A stretch of DNA of 64,000 nucleotides from the NCBI RefSeq assembly GCF_013868135.1, contig NZ_JACEMU010000004.1, forward strand, positions 1,922,001 through 1,986,000, read 5' to 3'. This document shows, piece after piece, positions 46,075 through 54,601 of this stretch. How positions within the stretch are numbered: position 1 is the stretch's first letter; every line of letters begins with the position of its first letter. Origin of the DNA: Paracoccus sp. S1E-3. GTDB taxonomy: Bacteria; Pseudomonadota; Alphaproteobacteria; Rhodobacterales; Rhodobacteraceae. The translations under genes were made by a program, and so were the position numbers. A model generated the notes under the pieces. That model was not told the origin of the DNA. It saw only the letters and a program-made list of their open reading frames with translations, and ran no database searches.

Positions 46075-46538
46075 TGCTTGCGCCGGGCGAGACGCCGGAT
46101 TTCGGCGGTGCCAAGCTGATCCTGACCTGCGGACCCGATCTTCTGGCCTGCCTGCGCGACGATTTCGCCCATATTCCCTGGCCCGCGCATTGGGACCTGC
46201 CCGGCGGCGGCCGCGAGGGGAACGAAACCGCCTCGGCCTGCGCCCTGCGCGAGCTGCACGAGGAATTCGGCCTGCGCCTTCCCCCCGACCGGCTGGAGGG
46301 CGCTTTCGTCTTTCCCAACACCAGCGGGGGTCGCGCCTCGATCTTCTTCACCGGCCGCATCACCCGGCACGAAATCGCCGCGATCCGCTTCGGCGACGAG
46401 GGTCAGTGCTGGCAAATGATGGAGATCGGCGCTTATGTCGCCCATCCCCGCGCGGTGCCGCATTTCCGGCGGCGGGTCGCGCAATGCCTCGGGATGGAGG
46501 GTCCGCAGGGATCTGCGGAGGCGCCCCAGACGGGCTGA
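46071..46538 (+). CDS. Nudix hydrolase
   Basis: A 155-residue Nudix protein. The Nudix box is complete: GGGREGNETASACALRELHE followed by EFGL, giving the GX5EX7REUXEEXGU pattern that binds Mg and attacks nucleoside-diphosphate linkages. A typical N-terminal strand (AKLILTCGPDLLACLRDD) precedes it. The substrate is unknown. Two ATG codons are adjacent (46071 and 46074), overlapping the stop of the amidohydrolase gene, so the two genes form a small operon. Confidence 0.88.
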   Translation: MMLAPGETPDFGGAKLILTCGPDLLACLRDDFAHIPWPAHWDLPGGGREGNETASACALRELHEEFGLRLPPDRLEGAFVFPNTSGGRASIFFTGRITRHEIAAIRFGDEGQCWQMMEIGAYVAHPRAVPHFRRRVAQCLGMEGPQGSAEAPQTG

Positions 46539-46767
46539 TCCGGCATTTTGCGGCGCTGGCCTGCGCGGCAGGCAGGGGTGGCCATCAATCGCTTTACGTT
46601 CAAAAGGCATCGCGGTGGGGCGGCAACGATCAAATGGGTCGGGGTGCGGTCAATTTGCAGCATAGGCAGCCGGAAGAAATCAGCCTATTGATAGCGTTGA
46701 GGGAGGATTGTCTGCATCTTGTGGCGTTTTCCGTCATGTCAAAACCAAAACTACCGGGGAGGTAATG

Positions 46768-47763
46768 ATGAACCGTTTCGTATCCGCAGGTCTTGCGGCG
46801 GTGATCGCCTTGGGTCTGGGCGCGGGCGCCTGGGCACAGGAGATCACCATCAAGTTCAGCCATGTCGTGGCGCCCGATACGCCCAAGGGCAAGGGCGCCG
46901 AGAAGTTCAAGGAACTGGCCGAGAAATATACCGAAGGCAAGGTGAAGGTCGAAGTCTATCCGAACAGCCAGCTGTACAAGGACAAGGAAGAACTGGAAGC
47001 CCTGCAACTGGGCGCGGTGCAGATGCTGGCGCCCTCGCTGGCGAAGTTCGGACCGCTGGGCGTCCCGGATTTCGAGGCTTTCGACCTGCCCTACATCTTC
47101 GATGGCTATGAACAGCTGCGCAAGGTCACCGACGGCGAGGTCGGCAAGGCGATGCTGGCCAAGCTGGAGGACAAGGGAATCCGCGGCCTCGCCTATTGGG
47201 ATAACGGCTTCAAGATCATGTCGGCCAACAGCCCGCTGCTGACGCCGGACGATTTCCTGGGGCTGAAGATGCGCATCCAGTCCTCGAAGGTGCTGGAAGC
47301 GGAAATGAACGCACTGGGCGCGATCCCGCAGGTCATGGCCTTCTCGGAAGTGTATCAGGGCCTGCAGACGGGCGTGGTCGACGGCACCGAAAACCCGCCC
47401 TCGAACATGTATACCCAGAAGATGCACGAGGTGCAGAAGAACGCCACGCTGTCGAATCACGGTTATCTCGGCTATGCGGTGATCGTGAACAAGGACTTCT
47501 GGGACGGCCTGCCCGAGGACGTGCGCGGTCAGCTTGAAAAGGCCATGGCCGAGGCGACCGTCTATGCCAACGGCATCGCCCAGGAGGAAAACGAGAAGGC
47601 GCTTCAGGCGATGAAGGATGCCGGCACCACCGAGTTCCACGAGATGACCGACGAGGAAAAGGCCGCCTGGAAAGAGGTGCTGCTGCCCGTTCACGAACAG
47701 ATGGCCAGCCGCATCGGCGCGGACCTGATCGCCCAGATCAAGGCCGCGACCGGCGCCGAATAA
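46768..47763 (+). CDS. dctP: TRAP transporter substrate-binding protein DctP
   Basis: A periplasmic binding protein of a tripartite ATP-independent transporter, about 331 residues. Signal peptide MNRFVSAGLAAVIALGLGAG with cleavage after AWAQ. DctP-family blocks are KFSHVVAPDTPKGKGAEKFK, GLKMRIQSSKVLEAEM (with the carboxylate-binding Arg), and VDGTENPPSNMY. These fit a C4-dicarboxylate (succinate, fumarate, malate) ligand best, but related organic acids are possible. ATG codons lie at 46765 and 46768; the second is spaced better from GGGGAGG. A hairpin follows before dctQ. Confidence 0.92.
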   Translation: MNRFVSAGLAAVIALGLGAGAWAQEITIKFSHVVAPDTPKGKGAEKFKELAEKYTEGKVKVEVYPNSQLYKDKEELEALQLGAVQMLAPSLAKFGPLGVPDFEAFDLPYIFDGYEQLRKVTDGEVGKAMLAKLEDKGIRGLAYWDNGFKIMSANSPLLTPDDFLGLKMRIQSSKVLEAEMNALGAIPQVMAFSEVYQGLQTGVVDGTENPPSNMYTQKMHEVQKNATLSNHGYLGYAVIVNKDFWDGLPEDVRGQLEKAMAEATVYANGIAQEENEKALQAMKDAGTTEFHEMTDEEKAAWKEVLLPVHEQMASRIGADLIAQIKAATGAE

Positions 47764-47773
47764 GCGACGCAGG

Positions 47774-47800
47774 CGGGCCGGGGAAACCCCCGGCCCGTTT
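47774..47800 (+). terminator. Intercistronic hairpin between dctP and dctQ
   Basis: CGGGCCGGGG (47774-47783) pairs perfectly with CCCCGGCCCG (47788-47797) around an AAAC loop, followed by TTT. Eleven bases after dctP, it likely attenuates or protects so that binding protein exceeds permease. Confidence 0.7.
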
Positions 47801-47836
47801 CGCAACCAAGAAGAACAACATAAGGGGGGGACGACG

Positions 47837-48454
47837 ATGCGGGTTCTGGACCGCTTCGAGGAAATTCTCATCATTGTGCTGATGGCGGCGGCGACGACCC
47901 TGATCTTCGTCGCCGTCACCCAACGCTATTCACTGGACATGCTGGCCTCGCTGGTGCGCGCCAGCCGGGGCTGGGATATCGCCTGGATCAGCGACAGCGC
48001 GCGGGCGGCCTACGGGGCGGTCCGTTCGGTCAATCTGGTCTGGGCACAGGAGGCCTGCATCTATCTGTTCGTCTGGATGGCGAAATTCGGTGCCGCCTAT
48101 GGCGTCCGCATCGGCATCCATGTCGGCGTCGACGTGCTGGTCGAGCGGCTGGAGGGCCGCGCCAAAACGATCGTGACCGTGATCGCTATGTCGGGCGGCA
48201 TCCTGTTCACCTTCATCGTCGCCTGGATCGGCACCGATTTCGTTTACCATGTCTACAAGGGCGGCCAGACCTCGCCCGATCTGGAAATCAAGATGTGGAT
48301 CGTCTATCTCGCCGTGCCGCTGGGTTCGGCGCTGATGTGCTTCCGCTTCGTGCAGGCGCTTTATTGGTATCTGACCACCGGCTATATCGCCCATCACGAC
48401 CTGGGCGCGGTCGACGGCGTCGATGACGATGGCGCATCGGAGGGCAAGGCATGA
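47837..48454 (+). CDS. dctQ: TRAP transporter small permease DctQ
   Basis: A 205-residue membrane protein with about four helices, beginning IILIVLMAAATTLIFVAVT style after MRVLDRFEE. Conserved features are WAQEACIYLFVWMAKFGAAY and GIHVGVDVLVERL. It is somewhat longer than typical DctQ (about 160-180 residues), with an extra loop between the first helix and the WAQE motif (roughly residues 30-70) and an acidic C-terminal tail. It joins DctM to form the transport unit driven by a sodium gradient. It overlaps dctM by four bases. Confidence 0.9.
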   Translation: MRVLDRFEEILIIVLMAAATTLIFVAVTQRYSLDMLASLVRASRGWDIAWISDSARAAYGAVRSVNLVWAQEACIYLFVWMAKFGAAYGVRIGIHVGVDVLVERLEGRAKTIVTVIAMSGGILFTFIVAWIGTDFVYHVYKGGQTSPDLEIKMWIVYLAVPLGSALMCFRFVQALYWYLTTGYIAHHDLGAVDGVDDDGASEGKA

Positions 48455-49773
48455 CCGCGCTCATCATCTTTGCCATTCTGACGGTGCTGCTGCTGACCGG
48501 GATGCCCGTCAGTATCGCCCTCGGCCTGACCGTCTTTTCCTTCCTGTTCGCCTTCACCAACATTCCCATGGACAGCATCGCGCTGAAGCTGTTCACCGGC
48601 ATCGAGAAGTTCGAGATCATGGCGATCCCGTTCTTCATCCTCGCCGGCAATTTCCTGACCCATGGCGGCGTGGCCCGGCGGATGATCCGCTTCGCCTCAT
48701 CCATGGTCGGGCATTGGTATGGCGGCATGGGCATGGCGGCGGTCATCGCCTGCGCGCTGTTCGCGGCGATTTCCGGGTCGTCGCCGGCGACGGTGATGGC
48801 GGTGGGGTCGATCCTGATCCCGGCCATGGTCAAGCAGGGCTATCCGCCGCAATTCGGGGTGGGGGCGATTTCGACCGCCGGGGGGCTTGGCATCCTGATC
48901 CCGCCCTCGATCGTCATGGTCATGTATTCGGTGGCAACCACGGGCATGGTGGTGACGGGGCCTGACGGCCAGCCGGTGATGTCGGCCTCGATCGGGTCGC
49001 TGTTCATGGCGGGGGTGATCCCCGGCCTGATGCTGGCGACGATGCTGGGGGCGACCACCTATTGGCGGGCGCGGGTGAACAACTATCCGCGCATGCCCAA
49101 AGCCAGCTGGGCCGAGCGCTGGACAGCGTTCCGCGAATCCGTCTGGGGGCTGCTGCTGATCGTCATCATCATGGGCGGCATCTATGGCGGCATCTTCACC
49201 CCGACCGAGGCCGCCGCCGTCAGCGCCGTCTATGCCTTTGTGATCGCGGTCTGGGTCTACAGGGATATCAAGCTGCGCGATGTGCCCCGCGTGCTGCTGT
49301 CCTCGGCGGCGATGTCGGCGATGCTGCTCTATATCATCACCAATGCGGTGATGTTCGCCTTCATCCTGACCAGCGAACAGATCCCGCAATCGCTGTCGGC
49401 CTGGATCGTCGACCTCGGCTTCGGCAAGATCGGCTTCCTGCTGATCGTGAACGTCATGCTGCTGATGATCGGCATGGTGATGGAGCCTTCGGCCATCGTC
49501 CTCATCATGGCGCCGATCCTCTATCCGGTCGCCGTCAAGCTGGGCGTCGATCCGGTGCATTTCGGCATCATGATGGTGGTCAATATGGAGATCGGGCTTT
49601 GCACGCCCCCGGTGGGTCTGAACCTCTACGTGGGCTCGGCCATCTCGCGGCTGGGCCTGACCGAGGTCAGCAAGGCCGCGCTGCCATGGCTGGCGACGGC
49701 CTTGGTCTTCCTGATGCTGATCACCTATATCCCGGAAATCTCGCTGTGGTTGCCGCGCATGCTGGGCATGTGA
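48451..49773 (+). CDS. dctM: TRAP transporter large permease DctM
   Basis: A 440-residue, roughly 11-12-helix permease that carries the substrate across the inner membrane. Family blocks are PFFILAGNFLTHGGVARRMI, FAAISGSSPATVMAVGSILI and LGILIPPSIVMVMYSVATTG. Near the C-terminus is IGLCTPPVGLNLYVGSAISR. These match the DctM/SiaM elevator-type fold. The start overlaps the dctQ stop. Transcription ends at the hairpin at 49793-49818. Confidence 0.93.
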   Translation: MTALIIFAILTVLLLTGMPVSIALGLTVFSFLFAFTNIPMDSIALKLFTGIEKFEIMAIPFFILAGNFLTHGGVARRMIRFASSMVGHWYGGMGMAAVIACALFAAISGSSPATVMAVGSILIPAMVKQGYPPQFGVGAISTAGGLGILIPPSIVMVMYSVATTGMVVTGPDGQPVMSASIGSLFMAGVIPGLMLATMLGATTYWRARVNNYPRMPKASWAERWTAFRESVWGLLLIVIIMGGIYGGIFTPTEAAAVSAVYAFVIAVWVYRDIKLRDVPRVLLSSAAMSAMLLYIITNAVMFAFILTSEQIPQSLSAWIVDLGFGKIGFLLIVNVMLLMIGMVMEPSAIVLIMAPILYPVAVKLGVDPVHFGIMMVVNMEIGLCTPPVGLNLYVGSAISRLGLTEVSKAALPWLATALVFLMLITYIPEISLWLPRMLGM

Positions 49774-49792
49774 GGACCGATCTGGACCGAAT

Positions 49793-49818
49793 AGGGCCGT
49801 CCTTCGGGGCGGCCCTTG
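49793..49818. terminator. Terminator between dctM and the HAD gene
   Basis: AGGGCCGTCC (49793-49802) pairs with GGGCGGCCCT (49807-49816) with one wobble pair and a stable TTCG tetraloop. It sits between convergent stops. The T tract is short on both strands, so efficiency is uncertain. Confidence 0.7.
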
Positions 49819-50475
49819 TCACATCCCCAGCTGCCGGCGCAGATCGGGGTAATCGGCCGCCTGAAGATCGCAAAAGGCGAAATCCGTGCCCATCGCCTCG
49901 GGACCGATGGCGGCGGTGAACAGGCCCGCCCCCTTGGCGGATCGCGCGCCGGGCAGCGCGTCTTCGAACCCGATCAGGCGGTCGGAGGGCAGCGCCAGCC
50001 GTTCCGCCGTCACCTGATACGGATAGGGATCGGGCTTGCGGCGGGGCAGCGGATCGGCCGAGACGATCACCTGAACCAGATCCAGCACCTGCAACTGCAC
50101 CAGCGCGTCGCGGATCAGATATTCCGGCGCCGAGGAACACAGCGCGATCCGCAATCCGCGCTCGTGCAGCGCGCGCAGGAAATCGGCGGCGCCGGGGATC
50201 GGCCGGCGCAATGCGTCCAGCCATTTCTCGCCCTCGGCGAAGATCTCCAATTCGATGGCGCGGGCGGCGGCGGCATCGGCGGGGGCGAAGACGGCCGCCA
50301 CCAGTTCGTCCATGCTGCGCCCGACGCTGGCGTCCATCTGGGCCTGGGTGATGGGGCGGCCATGGCGCCCGGCCACGATGCGTTTGGCCTTTTCCCAGGC
50401 CGGTTCGCTGTCGACCAGCGTGCCATCCAGATCGAAGACCGCGGCGTCAAAACGCGCCAAGTCCACCAAAGCCAT
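49819..50475 (-). CDS. HAD-superfamily phosphatase (beta-phosphoglucomutase-like)
   Basis: A 218-residue HAD hydrolase. Motif I is FDLDGTLVDSEPAW with the nucleophile Asp. Motif II is IALCSSAP. Motif III has Lys in RKPDPYPY, and motif IV is FEDALPGARSAKGAG. The helical cap lies between motifs I and II. The pattern fits the sugar-phosphatase or beta-phosphoglucomutase subgroup; the substrate is unknown. GGAAGGGGTGGACGAG precedes ATG 50475; the longer frame is not used. It is the last gene on this strand before the terminator and may be transcribed with the operon upstream. Confidence 0.87.
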   Translation of the reverse strand: MALVDLARFDAAVFDLDGTLVDSEPAWEKAKRIVAGRHGRPITQAQMDASVGRSMDELVAAVFAPADAAAARAIELEIFAEGEKWLDALRRPIPGAADFLRALHERGLRIALCSSAPEYLIRDALVQLQVLDLVQVIVSADPLPRRKPDPYPYQVTAERLALPSDRLIGFEDALPGARSAKGAGLFTAAIGPEAMGTDFAFCDLQAADYPDLRRQLGM

Positions 50476-50534
50476 CTCGTCCACCCCTTCCTGCCGCTGG
50501 GTCGTTTCAGCCAAATCGCGCCCGCCGCCCGGCG

Positions 50535-50825
50535 TCAAGGGCGCGGCAGCGGCAAACATCCGGGCAGCCCCGCCGGCAGCACCAGCGATGCGCCCGCGCG
50601 ATACAGCCGCCGCGCCAACCCCGGCTGCTCGGATGTCAGGGTGAGGCTGAACGGGCCTGCCGCCATCACCGCGACATCGGGGTCCAGCCGGGTCAGCAGC
50701 CCCTCGGGCGGCAGCACCACGACGAAGGCGGGGGCGGCGTCGCTGAACAGGCCCACAACCACCAGCACCGCCAGCCAGCCGGCGAACATGCCCGCCAGCG
50801 CCAGCAGCAGCCGCCTAATAGTCAT
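50535..50825 (-). CDS. Small membrane-anchored protein, unrecognised
   Basis: A 96-residue protein that I do not recognise. It has one N-terminal hydrophobic helix (LLLALAGMFAGWLAVLVVVG) and a short, mostly beta-looking domain outside (AFVVVLPPEGLLTRLDPDVA). That topology suggests an inner-membrane anchor with a periplasmic domain. It overlaps the end of the preceding 347-residue gene by 11 bases, so it is probably a real, coupled gene and not a chance frame. Confidence 0.6.
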   Translation of the reverse strand: MTIRRLLLALAGMFAGWLAVLVVVGLFSDAAPAFVVVLPPEGLLTRLDPDVAVMAAGPFSLTLTSEQPGLARRLYRAGASLVLPAGLPGCLPLPRP

Positions 50826-51858
50826 GGATATGTTCCAGCTTCAGCGGCCCAAGGTCGCGCAGCCGCGCGGCCAGATCGGCGACCTTCACCGCGATCAGAT
50901 GCCGGTAATCGCCGTAGCCCTGCCGCGCCATGCTGGTCAGCGCGCCCGGCTGCTCTGGTTGGTCCGAGGTCGCGGTGAACATGATGTCGTCATTGCCCGC
51001 GATCTCGACGAAATCCGCGCCGGCTTCGGCCATGTCGACCAGCAGCCGGGTCAGCGCGGCATAGCGTGGCGTTTCGATGACCATGCCTTCCGGGCGGGTC
51101 TCGATCAGGGTGATATCGGGACGGGCGGCCAGAAAGCCGTCCGGCAGGCCGGTCACCACCATCTTCAGGCGCAGCGCGTCGGGGCCGACATTGGCGACGG
51201 CGGCCTCGATCGCCTTGGCATAGGCGGCCTTGGCCCGGTATTCCAGCCCGAGCGCCATGGCGCGTTCCCGGTCGCGGAAGCTGTCGCCTGCGGTCTGCAG
51301 TTCCGCCGCGTCCCGGCGGAAATCCCAGCGATACCACGGTGTCTGGCGCAGGAAGGTGGCGTAATCGGCGGCCTGGCGGGCCGAGATCGCATCCGCCGCC
51401 GCATGGGTCGGCCCCCGGATCCAGGTGACGGCGCGACCCAGCGTTTCCTCGTAGGCAGCCTTCAGCGCCAGTTCCAGCGTGAAGCTGGTGCCGATCACAT
51501 AGACCATCTGCTTGGTGCCGCCATCGACACCGCCATAGGCGCCCGAGGCCCGCGACAAGGCGCAAAGCGACGACCAGAATCCGCCGATCCCGCGCAGAAA
51601 GCCGTAATCCTGCGGATCGCCGTTCCGGATCACGCGGGCGTAATCGTCATAGGCATGCACGATATGCCATTCGGGATAGGTCATCAGCGTCCGCGATTCC
51701 GGGCGACGATCGGCGTCGGGGAGGATGCTTGCGTAAGGCGCGGCCTCGCCCTGGGGGCGGCAGGCGGTTTCGACATAGGCGACGGGCGACAGCAGCAGCA
51801 GGACGAGCAGCAGAAGTCCCAGCACGCCACGGCCGAGCCAGCGCAGGACGCGCCTCAT
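50815..51858 (-). CDS. Conserved-looking membrane-anchored protein, unrecognised
   Basis: A 347-residue protein that I cannot place. It starts with a membrane helix (GVLGLLLLVLLLLSPVAYV), after which the rest would be periplasmic. Notable segments are LMTYPEWHIVHAYDDYARVI, GGFWSSLCALSRASGAYGGV and QTPWYRWDFRRDAAEL, rich in aromatic residues and charged pairs. It has one Cys just after the helix (TACRPQG) and another in SSLCALS. The start overlaps the stop of the upstream small membrane gene (ATGA). No catalytic signature known to me. Confidence 0.7.
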   Translation of the reverse strand: MRRVLRWLGRGVLGLLLLVLLLLSPVAYVETACRPQGEAAPYASILPDADRRPESRTLMTYPEWHIVHAYDDYARVIRNGDPQDYGFLRGIGGFWSSLCALSRASGAYGGVDGGTKQMVYVIGTSFTLELALKAAYEETLGRAVTWIRGPTHAAADAISARQAADYATFLRQTPWYRWDFRRDAAELQTAGDSFRDRERAMALGLEYRAKAAYAKAIEAAVANVGPDALRLKMVVTGLPDGFLAARPDITLIETRPEGMVIETPRYAALTRLLVDMAEAGADFVEIAGNDDIMFTATSDQPEQPGALTSMARQGYGDYRHLIAVKVADLAARLRDLGPLKLEHIHDY

Positions 51859-52259
51859 CGGCGGTCCATGAACAGGCCGGCGAACAGCGCAAAACCGCCA
51901 AGCGCCAGATGCGGAAGATTGGCCAGCCAGCGCTTCAGCGACCAGTCGATCCCCAGCGAGGCATTGGTGACGATCCCCAGATCGAGGAAACCGTAGCCGG
52001 TGAACATGCCGAAGATGCCGTCGATCAGATAGGCGGCGCCGAACAGGATCAGGAATGTCCGCGCCGCGTTCTTCGAGATCAGCCCCGCCGCCAGCGCCCA
52101 GATCGCCGAGGCCACATGCAGCGCGTCGTCATAGAGATCCAGCGCGAAAATCCCGAAGGCCAGCCCGTTTTCGTCGGTCAGGCCGGGAATGTAATTGACC
52201 GAGGCCCCGCCCATCAGGGCGACGAAATAGCCGATGGCGATTTTCTGAAGCAGGCTCAT
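51855..52259 (-). CDS. Small four-helix membrane protein, unrecognised
   Basis: A 134-residue integral membrane protein with about four hydrophobic segments: IAIGYFVALMGGASVNYIPG, ALHVASAIWALAAGLIS, FLILFGAAYLIDGIFGMFTG and LPHLALGGFALFAGLFM. It recalls small DUF4383-like proteins, but I am not sure. ATG 52259 overlaps the stop of the FAD oxidase (ATGA), and its own stop overlaps the next start, so it is translationally coupled on both sides. Confidence 0.65.
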   Translation of the reverse strand: MSLLQKIAIGYFVALMGGASVNYIPGLTDENGLAFGIFALDLYDDALHVASAIWALAAGLISKNAARTFLILFGAAYLIDGIFGMFTGYGFLDLGIVTNASLGIDWSLKRWLANLPHLALGGFALFAGLFMDRR

Positions 52260-53743
52260 ATCATCCCCAGATAGCTGTCCCACAGGTTGTTGCGCAATGT
52301 CAGCCGCGGGTCCAGCAAACGCTTGGCTTGCGCGAATTCCGCCGCGCGCGGATAGGCGGCGGTCAATTGATCCAGCCGCGCATGGGGCCGGTAGGGCAGA
52401 TAATAGGCGCCGCCGATTTCCGTCACCCGGTCGATAAGGCGCCGGGTCATGCGGGCCATGTCGTCTTCGGCCCGCGCGGTCAGTTCCTGGCTGAAGGACA
52501 TGACGGCGGCGATCCGGGGCGTGGGGGCAAAGGCCAGCACGCTGTCCGGGTCGGGTGCGACAAAGCGCAGGGTGACGTTCAGAAACTCCTGATAGCTGTC
52601 GGGGATCACCGCGCGGCAGGCGGTCAGGAAATCGACGAACCGGTCGAAATCGACGAAATACTCATGCAGGATGTCGGTGCGGTTCGGGTTGCGGTCGCCC
52701 AGCGTGACCACGGGTTCGTTGATCAGGCTGTTGCGGGTGGCCGGGCCGCCGCCCAGCCGCGGCCCGGCCACGGTTTCGTTCCACCAGCGGAAGGATTTCA
52801 GCGCCTCATTGCCCAGCTGGGCGCGGTAGACCCGGCTGGCCAGATGCGCCATCCATCCCGAGCCAGCGGCGGCAGGCAGATCGGTCTGGTCGGCATCCTC
52901 GCGATAGGTAATCAGCAGCGCCTGCCGGAAGAAGCTCGCGCGTTCGACGTTCAGGCGGCCATAGGCCATGGTCACGGCGGGGTCGTCCACGGCCTTGCGA
53001 AAGGCGGTGGCGAAGCCGTCGGCAGGCAGGACCTCGAAGGTCGGAATCAGGCGGGTGTTGGCGACCATCTCGATCTCCAGATCGACGATGGCGCCGATCA
53101 GCCCGTAGCCGCCCATGGCGAGGTTGAAGATTTCTGCGTTTTCGGTCCGCGAGGCGATGACCAGATCGCCCGAGGGCAGCACCATGCGCACCGATCGCAC
53201 CGTCGATCCCATCGGCCCGAAGGGCACCGGCCAGCCATGGGCATTGACGCTGAAGGTCGCGGCGGTGCCGAAATCATTGTTCGACTGCATGACCTTGGGC
53301 GAGCAGCCAAGCGGATCCAGTGCGGCGATCACCTGCGACCAGCGGGCGCCGGCATGGGCGCGATAGGTCAGCGCTGCGGTATCGGCTTCGATCAGGCCAT
53401 TGTCGAAGGTCACGGCAATCCCGTCGCGCGGAATCGCCTGACCGCCCATCGAATGGCGCGCGGCGCCGATATTGAAGGCGCGCCCCTCGGCCCGGGCCGA
53501 GGCCATTTCCGCGCGCAGCGCCGCGATCAGGCTGTCATCGGGCGGCTGGTTCAGGGTGATGTGGCGGTTGATCGGGGTGGCGGAAAGGCCGCTTGCGTCG
53601 TTCAACATGCCGGGCGAGGTGGTCGCGGCCAGACGCGCAGTGCCGTCCGGCACCGGCAGATCGGCGTGAAGCAGCCCCGACCCATACCAGCCCGCCGCGC
53701 CACCTGTAGCCAGAAGCAGGGAACGACGGGTCAGGTTACGCAT
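52256..53743 (-). CDS. Tat-exported FAD-linked oxidase (aldonolactone-oxidase-like)
   Basis: A 495-residue FAD-binding protein of the PF01565 fold, most like D-arabinono-1,4-lactone or L-gulonolactone oxidases. The N-terminus MRNLTRRSLLLATGGAAGWY has the twin-Arg pattern of a Tat signal. FAD-binding features are FNIGAARHSMGGQAI, FGTAATFSVNAHGWPVPFGP and MGGYGLIGAIVDLEIEM. The C-terminus has GGAYYLPYRPHARLDQL. It probably acts in the periplasm on a sugar lactone or polyol, passing electrons to oxygen or a quinone. This is inference. It heads a run of overlapping genes for membrane proteins. Confidence 0.78.
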   Translation of the reverse strand: MRNLTRRSLLLATGGAAGWYGSGLLHADLPVPDGTARLAATTSPGMLNDASGLSATPINRHITLNQPPDDSLIAALRAEMASARAEGRAFNIGAARHSMGGQAIPRDGIAVTFDNGLIEADTAALTYRAHAGARWSQVIAALDPLGCSPKVMQSNNDFGTAATFSVNAHGWPVPFGPMGSTVRSVRMVLPSGDLVIASRTENAEIFNLAMGGYGLIGAIVDLEIEMVANTRLIPTFEVLPADGFATAFRKAVDDPAVTMAYGRLNVERASFFRQALLITYREDADQTDLPAAAGSGWMAHLASRVYRAQLGNEALKSFRWWNETVAGPRLGGGPATRNSLINEPVVTLGDRNPNRTDILHEYFVDFDRFVDFLTACRAVIPDSYQEFLNVTLRFVAPDPDSVLAFAPTPRIAAVMSFSQELTARAEDDMARMTRRLIDRVTEIGGAYYLPYRPHARLDQLTAAYPRAAEFAQAKRLLDPRLTLRNNLWDSYLGMI

Positions 53744-53793
53744 CACGGGCCTCGGGGTAACATACTGCGCCCGTTGTAGAATGCCGACGCGCC

Positions 53794-54549
53794 CTATGTC
53801 GAGCCGGCACGGATCGCCATCGCCACCAGCGGCTGCATCGCCTCGCCCTTCACGGTCCAGCTGGTGGCAAAGGCGAAGCTGGCCAGCACCTCCAGCCAGA
53901 AGATCGGCTCCCACCGCATCAGCACCCTGTCGAGCCCGGTCGCGATCAGCGCCCCCATGGCGATCAGGCTGGCCACGATGGTCCAGCCGCAGATCCGGTA
54001 GATGCGGTGGCGGGCGCGCTTTTCGGCACTCTCGGTGCTGCCCTTGACGAACAGCACCAGGCAGAACACCGCCAGCGCGCCGAAGAACAGGAAGGCCGAG
54101 AGGTCGTGGATCCATGCGGCGCGCACGTCACCCAGCAGGCATTGGATCAGGGTGATGGGAATATCCCTGCAGGCCGCGGCCCGGTCGGTGGTGATGACGG
54201 GGCCGGCCACGGGCAGGGTCGGGGACAGCGCCACGCCAAGCGCGCCGAGCGCCGCGATGCGGGCCACGCGCCTGTCGGTGATGATCTCGGGGATCGGGGG
54301 GCGGTATCCCTCATAGCTCCACAGGAACACCGCCTGCGCGCAGAGCGAGCCGACGAGAACCTCGCGCATGGGGCTGTAATAATAGGCCGAGATGCTGGGC
54401 AGGATCTCGGCCGACCACAGCAGGCCATAGGCCAGCAGCGCCAGCGGCAGGAAGAACCCCAGCGCCCCGATGGCGCGGCGCACCGACAGGAAGGACAGCA
54501 CCAGATCGTTGTCTGCCTTCTGCTGCTGCCCGCTTTTGACCTGATCCAT
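53794..54549 (-). CDS. Multi-pass membrane protein, unrecognised
   Basis: A 251-residue integral membrane protein with about six helices. A distinctive stretch near the second helix is ILPSISAYYYSPMREVLVGS followed by LCAQAVFLWSYEGY. A soluble loop (ITTDRAAACRDIP) lies in the middle, and the end has FWLEVLASFAFATSWTVKGE. I do not know its function. It starts at ATG 54549 and ends 50 bases before the FAD oxidase, with which it is probably co-transcribed. Confidence 0.7.
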   Translation of the reverse strand: MDQVKSGQQQKADNDLVLSFLSVRRAIGALGFFLPLALLAYGLLWSAEILPSISAYYYSPMREVLVGSLCAQAVFLWSYEGYRPPIPEIITDRRVARIAALGALGVALSPTLPVAGPVITTDRAAACRDIPITLIQCLLGDVRAAWIHDLSAFLFFGALAVFCLVLFVKGSTESAEKRARHRIYRICGWTIVASLIAMGALIATGLDRVLMRWEPIFWLEVLASFAFATSWTVKGEAMQPLVAMAIRAGST

Positions 54550-54601
54550 GGTCCGCCTCCCCCTTTTGCCGCAGGCTAGGGCGGGGGCGCGCCGCGTCAA
54601 G

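Noticed and set aside
53744..54115. N-terminal extension of the FAD oxidase into the upstream membrane-protein gene
   Set aside because: The extension has no homology features. MRNLTRRSLLLATGG at 53743 is a good Tat signal start.
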